A stretch of 64,000 nt of DNA from JALYRV01 sp036675475 (lineage in GTDB: Bacteria; Acidobacteriota; Vicinamibacteria; Vicinamibacterales; SCN-69-37): NCBI GenBank assembly GCA_036675475.1, contig JAKFEY010000030.1, positions 62,001 through 126,000 on the forward strand. The letters run 5' to 3'. Below, one piece after another: positions 52,529 to 59,838 of this stretch; position 1 is the first letter of the stretch; each line of letters begins with the position of its first letter. Made by a program: the position numbers and the translations under genes. A model generated the notes under the pieces. That model made no database searches. It saw only the letters and a list, made by a program, of their open reading frames with translations, and was not told the origin of the DNA.

Positions 52529-55078
52529 ATGCGACGTCAGACCCTCCTCGAGTTCTACCGCGATTACGTCGCCGCCCCCGCCCAGGCCCGACGCCCCTTC
52601 GTCATCCACGACAACGGCTTCCGCACGCGCACGTGGGCGTACGGCGAGATTGCCGCCGCGTCCGAGGCGTTCGCCGCGCGGCTGAAGCAGGCGGGCATCG
52701 CGGCCGGCGGCAAAGTCGTGCTGTGGGGCGAGAACCGCGGCGAATGGATCGCCGCGCTGTGGGGCATCCGCCTGGCCGGCGCCGTCGCGGTGCCGGTGGA
52801 CTATCGCGCCTCGGCCGGCCAGGCGCACCACATTCGCGACATCGTGCAGGCGCCCCTCATGCTCGCCGGCGCCGACGTGAAGCCGCACGCGGCCGACGGC
52901 TACGAACTCTGGCGCATGGACGACGCGCGACTCTTTACCGGCGCGCGAGAACGGACAGAGACCTCGACGCCGGGGCTCGCGGAGATTATTTTCACGAGCG
53001 GCGCGACGTCCGAGCCGAAGGGCGTCACGCTCACCGACGCGAACATCCTCGCCAACCTGCACCCGATCGAAGACGAGATCGCGCACTACCGCAAATATCT
53101 GTGGCCGCTGCGGCCCATCCGGTTCCTGAACCTGCTGCCGCTCAGCCACATGTTCGGCCAGTCGGTCGCCACGTTCGTGCCGCCGATGCTTGGCGGCCAG
53201 GTGGTGTTCTCGAGCGGCTTCAACGCGCCCGACATCGTCCGCCAGATCAAGTCGCGCCGCGTGACGGTGCTCGTGTGCGTGCCGAAAGTGCTGGACCTGC
53301 TGCGCGAGCACGTCGAACGAAGACACGCGACCAGGTTCCAGGTGCATCGCATGTTCGGCTGGAAGTTCTGGTGCATCCTCGTCGGCGGCGCGCCGCTCGC
53401 GCCCGACCTCGAGCAGTTCTGGCGCTCGCTCGGCTTCCTCGTCATTCAGGGCTACGGCCTCACCGAAACCGCGCCCATCGTCACCCTCAACCATCCCTTC
53501 AAGAAGGGCGCGCCCGGCTCGGTGGGCACGGCCATCAGCGGCGTCGAGATCAAAATCGCGGAGGATGGCGAGGTTCTCGTGAAGGGCCCGAACGTCACGA
53601 GCGGCTACTTCACCTCGACGGCGCCAGGCGCAGCGGCCGCGCAGGCGGAGACGCCGTTCGACCGCGAGGGCTGGTTTCACACCGGCGACATCGGCGAGAT
53701 GGACGCGGAAGGCCGGCTGACGATCAAGGGCCGTAAGAAGGAAATGATCGTCACCGCGCAGGGCCTCAACGTGTTTCCCGACGATGTGGAGCGGGCGGTG
53801 AATGCGCAGGCGGGCGTGCGCGAATCGGCGGTAGTGGGCGTGTCGCACGGTGGAGAGGAGCGCGTGCACGCGGTGCTGCTGCTCGCGCCGGGCGCGGACG
53901 CAACCGCCGTGGTGCGCGGCGCGAACGCGATGCTCGAAGAGCATCAGCGCATCTGGAGCTCGAGCGTGTGGCCGGGCGAGGCACTGCCGCGCACGGAGGG
54001 CACGCGCAAGTTGAAGCGCAAGGAGATTCAGCGCTGGGTGGCGGAGGCCGCATCGGGCGCGGCGGCATCGGCGCCCGGGCGCTCGGCGCTGAGCGTGGAA
54101 GAGATCGTGTCAGCCGCGGTGGGACGGCCGGTGACGGCGGCAACGCGGTTCGACGAGCTCGGCCTCGGATCGCTCGATCGCATGCAGCTGCTCGCGCGCC
54201 TCGAAGACGCCTTCCACACGCCGATCGACGAGAGCGAATTCGGCGCCGCCGAAACCGTGGGCACCGTGGCCGCGCTGGTGGAGGCGGTGCGCAGCGCGCC
54301 CATCACCGAAATCGGCGTGGCGCCGTCTGCGCCGAGCCGCGCCCGCATGCCCGACATTCCCTTTCCCGACTGGAACCAGTCGCTGCCGGTTCGCGCGCTG
54401 CGGCGTGTGAGCCTGCCCACGTGGGTGCTGTCGATCTCGCGCCCCTGGATGTCGCTCAGCGTGGAAGGCCTCGAGCATCTCGAGGGGCTCGACCATCCCG
54501 TGATCTTCGCGCCCAATCACCAAAGCCACATGGACACGCCGGCGGTGCTGCAGGCGCTGCCCGCGAAGTGGCGGTATCGCGTGTCGCCGGCCATGGCGAA
54601 GGAATGGTTCAAGGCGCACTTCTTTCCCGACCAGTTCCCGCTCGGCACGCGCCTGAAGAACACCGCCAGCTATCTGAGCGCGACGATCTTCTACAACGCC
54701 TTCCCCATTCCGCAGTACGAAGCGGGCACGCGGCAGACGATTCAGTACATCGGGCGGCTGTTCGATCAGAAACGGTCGCTGCTGATCTTCCCGGAGGGCA
54801 AGCGCACCGACTGGGGCGAGATTGCGCCGTTCCGGCCGGGCGTCGGCCTGCTGGCCTCGAAGCTCGGCGTGCCCGTGGTGCCGGTCCGCATCGAGGGGCT
54901 GGACAAAGTGCTGAGCCTTCGTGCCAGCTGGCCGACGCGCGGACCCGTGCGAATCACGTTTGGCGCGCCCATGCGGCTGGAGGGGGACAATTACGCGGAA
55001 CTCGCTGCAAGGGTTCGAGATGCGGTCATTGCTCTCCAGCCGTATTCGGACCCTCCGGCCGTTTCTGTGGCACAATGA
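52529..55078 (+). CDS. Acyl-AMP ligase / acyl carrier / acyltransferase fusion protein
   Basis: An 849-residue three-domain protein. Residues 1 to about 500 are an AMP-dependent synthetase: FTSGATSEPKGVTLTD, GYGLTETAPIVTLN, WFHTGDIG and KGRKKEMIVTAQGLNVFP. Residues about 520-600 are an acyl carrier domain with the phosphopantetheine serine in ELGLGSLDRMQLLARLED. Residues about 620-849 form a PlsC-type acyltransferase: APNHQSHMDTPAVLQ (H-x4-D) and LLIFPEGKRTDWGEIAPFRPGVGLL. A fatty acid could be activated, held on the carrier and passed to a lysolipid in one chain. Fusion in this order resembles Aas-like proteins with an added carrier. Confidence 0.88.
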   Translation: MRRQTLLEFYRDYVAAPAQARRPFVIHDNGFRTRTWAYGEIAAASEAFAARLKQAGIAAGGKVVLWGENRGEWIAALWGIRLAGAVAVPVDYRASAGQAHHIRDIVQAPLMLAGADVKPHAADGYELWRMDDARLFTGARERTETSTPGLAEIIFTSGATSEPKGVTLTDANILANLHPIEDEIAHYRKYLWPLRPIRFLNLLPLSHMFGQSVATFVPPMLGGQVVFSSGFNAPDIVRQIKSRRVTVLVCVPKVLDLLREHVERRHATRFQVHRMFGWKFWCILVGGAPLAPDLEQFWRSLGFLVIQGYGLTETAPIVTLNHPFKKGAPGSVGTAISGVEIKIAEDGEVLVKGPNVTSGYFTSTAPGAAAAQAETPFDREGWFHTGDIGEMDAEGRLTIKGRKKEMIVTAQGLNVFPDDVERAVNAQAGVRESAVVGVSHGGEERVHAVLLLAPGADATAVVRGANAMLEEHQRIWSSSVWPGEALPRTEGTRKLKRKEIQRWVAEAASGAAASAPGRSALSVEEIVSAAVGRPVTAATRFDELGLGSLDRMQLLARLEDAFHTPIDESEFGAAETVGTVAALVEAVRSAPITEIGVAPSAPSRARMPDIPFPDWNQSLPVRALRRVSLPTWVLSISRPWMSLSVEGLEHLEGLDHPVIFAPNHQSHMDTPAVLQALPAKWRYRVSPAMAKEWFKAHFFPDQFPLGTRLKNTASYLSATIFYNAFPIPQYEAGTRQTIQYIGRLFDQKRSLLIFPEGKRTDWGEIAPFRPGVGLLASKLGVPVVPVRIEGLDKVLSLRASWPTRGPVRITFGAPMRLEGDNYAELAARVRDAVIALQPYSDPPAVSVAQ

Positions 55079-55141
55079 AGTGTTGTGGATCGGCGTTTGC
55101 CGGGTCCACGCGAACACGAAAGGAATGGGCGTTACCCAAGC

Positions 55142-55360
55142 TTGAGTAAGGACGATTTGATTGATGTTCAGGGCACGGTTGTCGCCGTTCACAGCGGCGG
55201 GCTGTACCGCGTCCAGGTGGAATCAGGCCACGAAGTGCTGGCCCAGCTGAGCGGCCGCATGCGCCGCTTTCGCATCAAGGTCGTGCCCGGTGACCGTGTG
55301 ACCGTGGGCGTGTCGCCCTACGATCCCGTCCGCGGCATCATCACCTTCCGAGCCCGGTAA
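55142..55360 (+). CDS. infA: Translation initiation factor IF-1
   Basis: A 72-residue S1/OB-fold protein that aids 30S initiation complex formation. It aligns along its length with known IF-1: KDDLIDVQGTVVAVHSGGLYRVQVESGHEVLAQLSGRMRRFRIKVVPGDRVTVGVSPYDPVRGIITFR. The start is a TTG at 55142, chosen because the sequence begins like the standard (M)-x-K-x-D; no ATG lies in frame nearby. It precedes a DEAD-box helicase by 13 bp, suggesting a translation/RNA operon. Confidence 0.95.
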   Translation: MSKDDLIDVQGTVVAVHSGGLYRVQVESGHEVLAQLSGRMRRFRIKVVPGDRVTVGVSPYDPVRGIITFRAR

Positions 55361-55373
55361 GCCCGCAACTGAT

Positions 55374-56642
55374 TTGAGTCCAGAGACAGTGCATCACACA
55401 CGGCCGCGGCGCCGGCGCCGCGGCGGCGGTGGATCCGGTTCGGGCGGCGGCCACGCTTCCGCGCCGCAGCCGCACCACGCCCCCGCCGAGCGCGCCTCCG
55501 CGCCGCACGACATCACCCCGATCGAGTTTTCCGCGCTCCCCATCCACGCGACCCTGCGCCACGCGCTCGAAGAGCGCGGGTTCGAGCGCACGACGCCGAT
55601 TCAGAGCGCGGTGATTCCGTTCGCCCTCGCCGGCGAAGACGTCATCGGCTGCGCGCAGACCGGCACCGGCAAGACCGCCGCATTCGTGCTGCCGATCCTG
55701 CACCGGCTGCTCGCGTCCGACGCGGCCGACGGCACCACCGCGCCGCGCGGCTACACGCGCGTGCTCATCCTCGCCCCCACGCGCGAGCTCGCCGTGCAGA
55801 TCGACGACGAGATTCAGGGCTTCGCCTACTACACGGGCTTGTCGAGCGCCGCCATTTACGGCGGCGTCCACATGAGCCCGCAGGACATCGCCCTCCGCGC
55901 CGGCGTCGACATCGTCGTCGCCACGCCGGGACGGCTGCTCGATCACATGCGCGGCGACGCGCCGAAGTTCGACAAGATCGAGGCGTTCGTGCTCGACGAG
56001 GCCGACCGCATGATGGACATGGGCTTCTGGCCCGACGTCCGCCGCATCGCGCAGGGCCTGCCGAAGTCGGGCATGCAGACGATGCTGTTCTCGGCGACGA
56101 TGCCGGAAGAGATCATGAAGTTCGCGCACGAGCTGGCGGCGCACGCGCACTACGTGCAGGTGGGATCGACCGGATCGCCGGCCAAGACCATCACGCACGT
56201 CGCGCACATCGTGCCGACCAGTGAAAAGCTCGACTACCTGATTTCGTTCCTGAAGAAGGAATCGCACGGCCCGGTGCTGGTGTTCGCGCGCACGAAGATT
56301 GGCGCGGATCGCCTGGCGCGCCGGCTCGGATCGGCCGGCCTCAAGACGGCCGCGCTGCACGCCGATCGCACCCAGCAGGATCGCCAGAAGGCGATCGAGG
56401 GCTTCAAGTCGGGCCGCTATCGCATCATCGTGGCCACCGACGTGGCCGCGCGCGGGCTCGACGTCGACGGCATCACGTGGGTCGTCAACTACGAGGTGCC
56501 GACCTCGCTCGACACCTACGTGCACCGCGTGGGCCGCACGGGCCGCGCCGAGGCCGAAGGCCACGCGCTGACGCTGGTGGCGCCCGAAGAACGCCGCTCG
56601 CTCGCCGCGATCGAGAAGGCGTTCGGGCTGGAGCTTCAGTGA
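55374..56642 (+). CDS. DEAD-box RNA helicase (RhlE-like)
   Basis: A 422-residue ATP-dependent RNA helicase with a basic Arg/Gly/Ser/His-rich N-terminal tail (residues 1-45). Motifs in order: Q motif (FERTTPIQSAVIP), I (AQTGTGKTAAF), Ia (APTRELAVQ), GG, Ib (TPGRLLDHM), II (DEAD in VLDEADRMMDMGFWPDV), III (SAT), IV (VFARTKIGADRLA), V (ATDVAARGLDV) and VI (HRVGRTGRAEAEG). The long Arg-rich tail commonly sits at the C-terminus in RhlE, here at the N-terminus. The start is a TTG; a later GTG at 55389 is possible. It follows infA and overlaps the next small gene by 4 bp (GTGA). Confidence 0.92.
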   Translation: MSPETVHHTRPRRRRRGGGGSGSGGGHASAPQPHHAPAERASAPHDITPIEFSALPIHATLRHALEERGFERTTPIQSAVIPFALAGEDVIGCAQTGTGKTAAFVLPILHRLLASDAADGTTAPRGYTRVLILAPTRELAVQIDDEIQGFAYYTGLSSAAIYGGVHMSPQDIALRAGVDIVVATPGRLLDHMRGDAPKFDKIEAFVLDEADRMMDMGFWPDVRRIAQGLPKSGMQTMLFSATMPEEIMKFAHELAAHAHYVQVGSTGSPAKTITHVAHIVPTSEKLDYLISFLKKESHGPVLVFARTKIGADRLARRLGSAGLKTAALHADRTQQDRQKAIEGFKSGRYRIIVATDVAARGLDVDGITWVVNYEVPTSLDTYVHRVGRTGRAEAEGHALTLVAPEERRSLAAIEKAFGLELQ

Positions 56643-57007
56643 CCGGCGAGCCGAAGAACCCGGACGAAATGTCCGGAACGCCCGACACGTCCGCGCCCGA
56701 GACGGCTGAAACGCCTACGGCTCCTGCGGCTGCGGAGGCGCCCGTCGCTTCCGAGATGCCCGCGGCCAAGGAAGGCCACCTCGCGCCGGCCACGCCGGGC
56801 GCCTCGGGCCCCGACCCGAACCGCCTGACGCCCGCCTGGGCGCGCTTCCGCTCGTGCCGCTGGCGCGCCGACCCGGAAGACGGCGAGTTCTGCACCCACC
56901 GCGACGTCCTGCCCTACGCCGGCAAGGAAGGCTTCAATCCCGAGTCCTGGTGCCCGGAGTGTCCTTACTTCAAGCTGAAGAGGGTCGCCAGGAAACCCAG
57001 CTACTGA
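56639..57007 (+). CDS. Small cysteine-containing hypothetical protein downstream of the helicase
   Basis: The 122-residue product starts on a GTGA overlap with the helicase stop, so it is co-translated. The first 65 residues are Pro/Ala/Glu/Thr-rich and probably disordered. The remainder, RFRSCRWRADPEDGEFCTHRDVLPYAGKEGFNPESWCPECPYFKLKRV, has four cysteines and one histidine placed like a zinc- or iron-sulfur-binding fold (C, C-x-H, C-x-x-C). I do not recognise a named family. A helper to the helicase is a possibility from position alone. Confidence 0.7.
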   Translation: MTGEPKNPDEMSGTPDTSAPETAETPTAPAAAEAPVASEMPAAKEGHLAPATPGASGPDPNRLTPAWARFRSCRWRADPEDGEFCTHRDVLPYAGKEGFNPESWCPECPYFKLKRVARKPSY

Positions 57008-57026
57008 ATCAGGAGAATTCAGAGGT

Positions 57027-57475
57027 GGTGAGTTAAGAATTAAGAATTGCTGAGGGCGTCACGAGCTGGTGTTGCGCCGCGCGGTGATGACCGCAGTTGC
57101 AGTTATTGCCAGCAGTTCCTTGCACTCAGTGATCAGATTCTGCGGCGGGGATGCGATGTCCGCATCCCGCAAGATCGACAGCCAGAAATCAGCTTCATCC
57201 AGTTCTTCGACGACGACTCCCATCTTCGCCAGCCATTCCGCGCGCGAACGGCCTCTGCGCGATGCGCGGTAATTTGCTGCAGCGCCAGTACTTGCCCGTC
57301 GAAGTTGCCTGGCGAGCTCGCGCGCCTCGTCGGTGCGCGGCAGCGTCCTGCAGAAGCGAATGATGGCGAGAGCAAACTCGTAGGTGCGCTGCTGGAGGCG
57401 GTCGCGGAATTCCAATGGACGCGGCCTCAAGCATCCGGCGCGCCAACGACAGCAATTCTCAATTCTTAACTCGCC
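57027..57475. mobile_element. Inverted-repeat-flanked element carrying a four-helix-bundle gene
   Basis: Terminal 26-bp inverted repeats at 57027-57052 and 57450-57475 match at 24 of 26 positions and are AT-rich, unlike surrounding DNA. Inside lies only the four-helix-bundle gene. No transposase is present, so it would move in trans or be a remnant; some four-helix-bundle genes are known as insertions in 23S rRNA. Confidence 0.55.
57059..57430 (-). CDS. Four-helix-bundle protein (23S rRNA intervening-sequence type)
   Basis: A 123-residue helical protein of the widespread four-helix-bundle family related to the Avd protein of diversity-generating retroelements. The characteristic segments are FRDRLQQRTYEFALAIIRFCRTLP, ARELARQLRRASTGAAANYRASRRGRSRAEWLAKMGVVVEELDEADFWL and LITECKELLAITATAVITARRN. 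The start is a TTG. The gene lies alone within AT-rich inverted repeats, so it has the look of a small mobile unit. Its biochemical role is not known; no reverse transcriptase lies within the window. Confidence 0.82.
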   Translation of the reverse strand: MRPRPLEFRDRLQQRTYEFALAIIRFCRTLPRTDEARELARQLRRASTGAAANYRASRRGRSRAEWLAKMGVVVEELDEADFWLSILRDADIASPPQNLITECKELLAITATAVITARRNTSS

Positions 57476-57484
57476 AACTCTTAA

Positions 57485-58564
57485 TTATTCGAACTCCTTC
57501 GCGAGTTCCGCCCATTCGCCTTCCGGCGCGAGTTCGCGATAGAGCCGCCAGTGGGGGCGGGCTTCCGGCGAGCGGCCCATTTTTTCCAGCGTCACGGCCA
57601 GATAGAAGTGCGCTTCCGGGTAACCGGGATTGAGCGAAACGGCTTCGCGGTACGCCGCGAGGGCGTCGTCGAAGCGCGAGAGGTCGTGGTGCACGTTGCC
57701 GAGGTTGAAGTGGGCCTCGAAGCAGTCGGGCTCGAGCGACAGGGCGCGCTCGTACAGGGCGAGCGCCTCGATGTGCAGGTCGCGCGCGTAGTGAATGTTC
57801 GCGAGGTTGACGAGCGCGGGCACGAGCTCGGGATCGACGATGAGCGCGCGGCGATAGGCCGAGACGGCGGCGTCCTGATTTTCGTCCGTCCCATCGTCGA
57901 GCCGCGTGGCTTCCATGAAATAGCGCGCCGCCAGCGCATCGTCGCTGCCGGGCGGCGTGGGCGGAGCCACCGGGAACAGCGCGGGCGGAGGATCGGCTTT
58001 GCGCTCGAGCGTGACTACGCGCGCCTGGTGCGTGGCGTTGTCGCGGCCGCGCGGCGTCTGGAAATCGAGCTGCAGCTGCCCTTCGCGGCGTGAGGTGAGC
58101 GCGCGCACCACGGCGTTGAGCGGCGTGCCGCTGTCGAGCGCGGCCGCGGCCTGGCGAATCAGGTGCAGATCGCTGAAGCCGTAAAAGCGGCCCGCCACGG
58201 GACGCACGAGTCCCCACTTCTCGAAAAACTTCAGATGCTCGTCGCGGATGTTGGGATACATCGCGCGGATGTCGCGCGCGGTCTTGAACTGCGCGCGCAG
58301 GGCGTCGGCCGACGGCAGGCCCGCGACTTCACAGAGTTCCGCTTCGGTCATGAAGCGAACGCCGTTGTGGCCGGCCAGATTCGGATCGTCGGTACCGCCG
58401 ACCAACAGCGTGGCGCCGGCGCCGGTGTCGAGCACGCGGCCGCCGAGTTTTTCAACGAGCGCGCGGACGTCGCGCCGCGACAGCAACGCAAGGCGTGGGG
58501 CGATGGCAACCCGCTCGCCGGCAAGCGGACGGGCGGAAGCAGAGCTGTCGGAAATCGGCGTCAC
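57485..58564 (-). CDS. BRCT-like / MerR-like / TPR fusion protein of unknown function
   Basis: A 359-residue cytoplasmic protein. Residues about 12-58 (LAGERVAIAPRLALLSRRDVRALVEKLGGRVLDTGAGATLLVGG) resemble a BRCT domain. Residues about 95-150 (FKTARDIRAMYPNIRDEHLKFFEKWGLVRPVAGRFYGFSDLHLIRQAAAAL) look like a MerR-type DNA-binding helix pair. From about residue 225, several tetratricopeptide repeats follow (A..Y.RAL..DP......LAN). The GTG at 58564 is chosen because a TTGACA/CATTTT pair fits a promoter upstream; an ATG at 58588 is an alternative. It is divergent from glk. A regulatory role tied to DNA or protein partners is plausible only. Confidence 0.7.
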   Translation of the reverse strand: MTPISDSSASARPLAGERVAIAPRLALLSRRDVRALVEKLGGRVLDTGAGATLLVGGTDDPNLAGHNGVRFMTEAELCEVAGLPSADALRAQFKTARDIRAMYPNIRDEHLKFFEKWGLVRPVAGRFYGFSDLHLIRQAAAALDSGTPLNAVVRALTSRREGQLQLDFQTPRGRDNATHQARVVTLERKADPPPALFPVAPPTPPGSDDALAARYFMEATRLDDGTDENQDAAVSAYRRALIVDPELVPALVNLANIHYARDLHIEALALYERALSLEPDCFEAHFNLGNVHHDLSRFDDALAAYREAVSLNPGYPEAHFYLAVTLEKMGRSPEARPHWRLYRELAPEGEWAELAKEFE

Positions 58565-58608
58565 TGACAGGGCCAAAATGAACCACATCCCTCGCCCTGT
58601 CAAGAACG

Positions 58609-58614
58609 TAGAAT
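58609..58614 (+). promoter_or_regulatory. -10 box of glk
   Basis: TAGAAT ends 8 bases before the glk ATG at 58623, as in other apparently leaderless genes in this window. Confidence 0.45.
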
Positions 58615-58622
58615 CGTGGGCG

Positions 58623-59756
58623 ATGCTGCTGGCGGGCGATATTGGAGGCACCAAGACGCTGCTGGGCCTGTTCGAGCGCGGCGCGGCGGGCGAACGGCCG
58701 CGTCCCGTACTCGTGCGCGAGTTCGGCACGCTGGATTTTGATTCGTTCGAGGAAATCGTCGACGAGTTCCTCGGCGTGCGCGACGGCGCGGCGGCACCCA
58801 CGGCGAGGCGCCAAGCCGAGCCGGGGATCGAAGCGATGTGCGTGGGCGTGGCCGGTCCGGTCAACGGGCTGGTGGCGCGGCTCACGAACGTGCCGTGGAT
58901 CGTCAATCTCGGCCTGGTGGCGCCGCGCGTGGGGCGCGCGCGGCTGAAGCTGCTCAACGATCTCGAGGCGATGGCGCACAGCGTCGCGTTTCTCGAGCCG
59001 GACGAACTGGCGGTGCTGCAGGAAGGCGTGGCCACGCCGCGCGGCAACGCGGCGCTCATCGCCGCGGGCACGGGCCTGGGCGAAGCCCTGTTGCACAACC
59101 TCAGCGGACGCTTCGTGCCGTCGCCGTCGGAAGGCGGCCACGCCGATTTCGGGCCGCGCAACATGCGCGAGCTCGAGCTGGCGGCGTTCATGATGCGCGA
59201 GCGCGAGCGCGTCGAAGTGGAGACGTTCCTGTCGGGCCCCGGCCTGGTGAACATCTACCGCTTCGTGCACGGTGGCGAGCGAGCGTCGCGAGCGAGCCAC
59301 GCGAGCGGAGCGGGGCGTTGGGGCCCCGCGAGCGAGCGTGTCGGGGAGTCCGAGGGGCGAAGCCCCTCGGCCTATGACGACACCATCGGCTGCGAGGGCG
59401 TCCCGGACGGCACCGATCTGCTCGACGCCCCGGCACAGATTACCGGCGCCGCGCTCCAGAACGACTGCCTGCGCTGCGTCGACACGCTCGACCTCTTTGT
59501 CGACCTCTACGGATCGGAAGCCGGCAACCTGGCGCTGCGATCGGTGGCCACGGCCGGCGTGTACGTGGGCGGCGGCATCGCGCCGAAGATCCTGCCGGCG
59601 CTCGAAAGCGGGCGTTTTCTGGACGCATTCCGCGACAAGCCGCCGATGGCGGACCTGCTGGCGACCATCCCGATCCGGGTCATCCTGAACGAGCAGGCCG
59701 GGCTGGTGGGCGCGGCGGTGCACGCCGCGGCGCTGGCGGCGGCCGCCCACAGCTGA
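58623..59756 (+). CDS. glk: Glucokinase (GlcK/Glk family), with a repeat-derived insertion
   Basis: It phosphorylates glucose with ATP. The 377-residue product has the Glk motifs LLAGDIGGTKTLLGLF (phosphate-1), CVGVAGPVNG, LLNDLEAMAHSV with the catalytic Asp, ALIAAGTGLGEALLH (phosphate-2), EGGHADFGPRN and TAGVYVGGGIAPKILPAL. It is longer than E. coli Glk (321). The extra part, about residues 218-258 (GERASRASHASGAGRW... to DLLDAPA), lies after VNIYRFVH, where relatives continue directly to an A..I...A helix, and is encoded by GC palindromes. ATG at 58623 follows a -10 box by 8 bases. Confidence 0.88.
   Translation: MLLAGDIGGTKTLLGLFERGAAGERPRPVLVREFGTLDFDSFEEIVDEFLGVRDGAAAPTARRQAEPGIEAMCVGVAGPVNGLVARLTNVPWIVNLGLVAPRVGRARLKLLNDLEAMAHSVAFLEPDELAVLQEGVATPRGNAALIAAGTGLGEALLHNLSGRFVPSPSEGGHADFGPRNMRELELAAFMMRERERVEVETFLSGPGLVNIYRFVHGGERASRASHASGAGRWGPASERVGESEGRSPSAYDDTIGCEGVPDGTDLLDAPAQITGAALQNDCLRCVDTLDLFVDLYGSEAGNLALRSVATAGVYVGGGIAPKILPALESGRFLDAFRDKPPMADLLATIPIRVILNEQAGLVGAAVHAAALAAAAHS
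59273..59371. repeat. Palindromic repeat DNA inside glk
   Basis: A run of GAGCGAGC-type motifs, GGGGCCCC and a palindrome GAGGGGC-GAA-GCCCCTC at 59352-59369 lie in frame in glk. The stretch resembles the dispersed GC-rich repeats of this genome and not glucokinase sequence. Confidence 0.6.
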
Positions 59757-59838
59757 CCGGCAGGGGAGTACCCGGGCGCAAAGCCTTGCGCCTCAAGCAG
59801 TTGACTGGTAGCATCCCTCATCTTTGGAGGCCCTTTAC

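Noticed and set aside
59775..59792. GGCGCAA/TTGCGCC hairpin after glk considered as a terminator
   Set aside because: No T tract follows, and it lies close to the TonB receptor start region; too weak to call.
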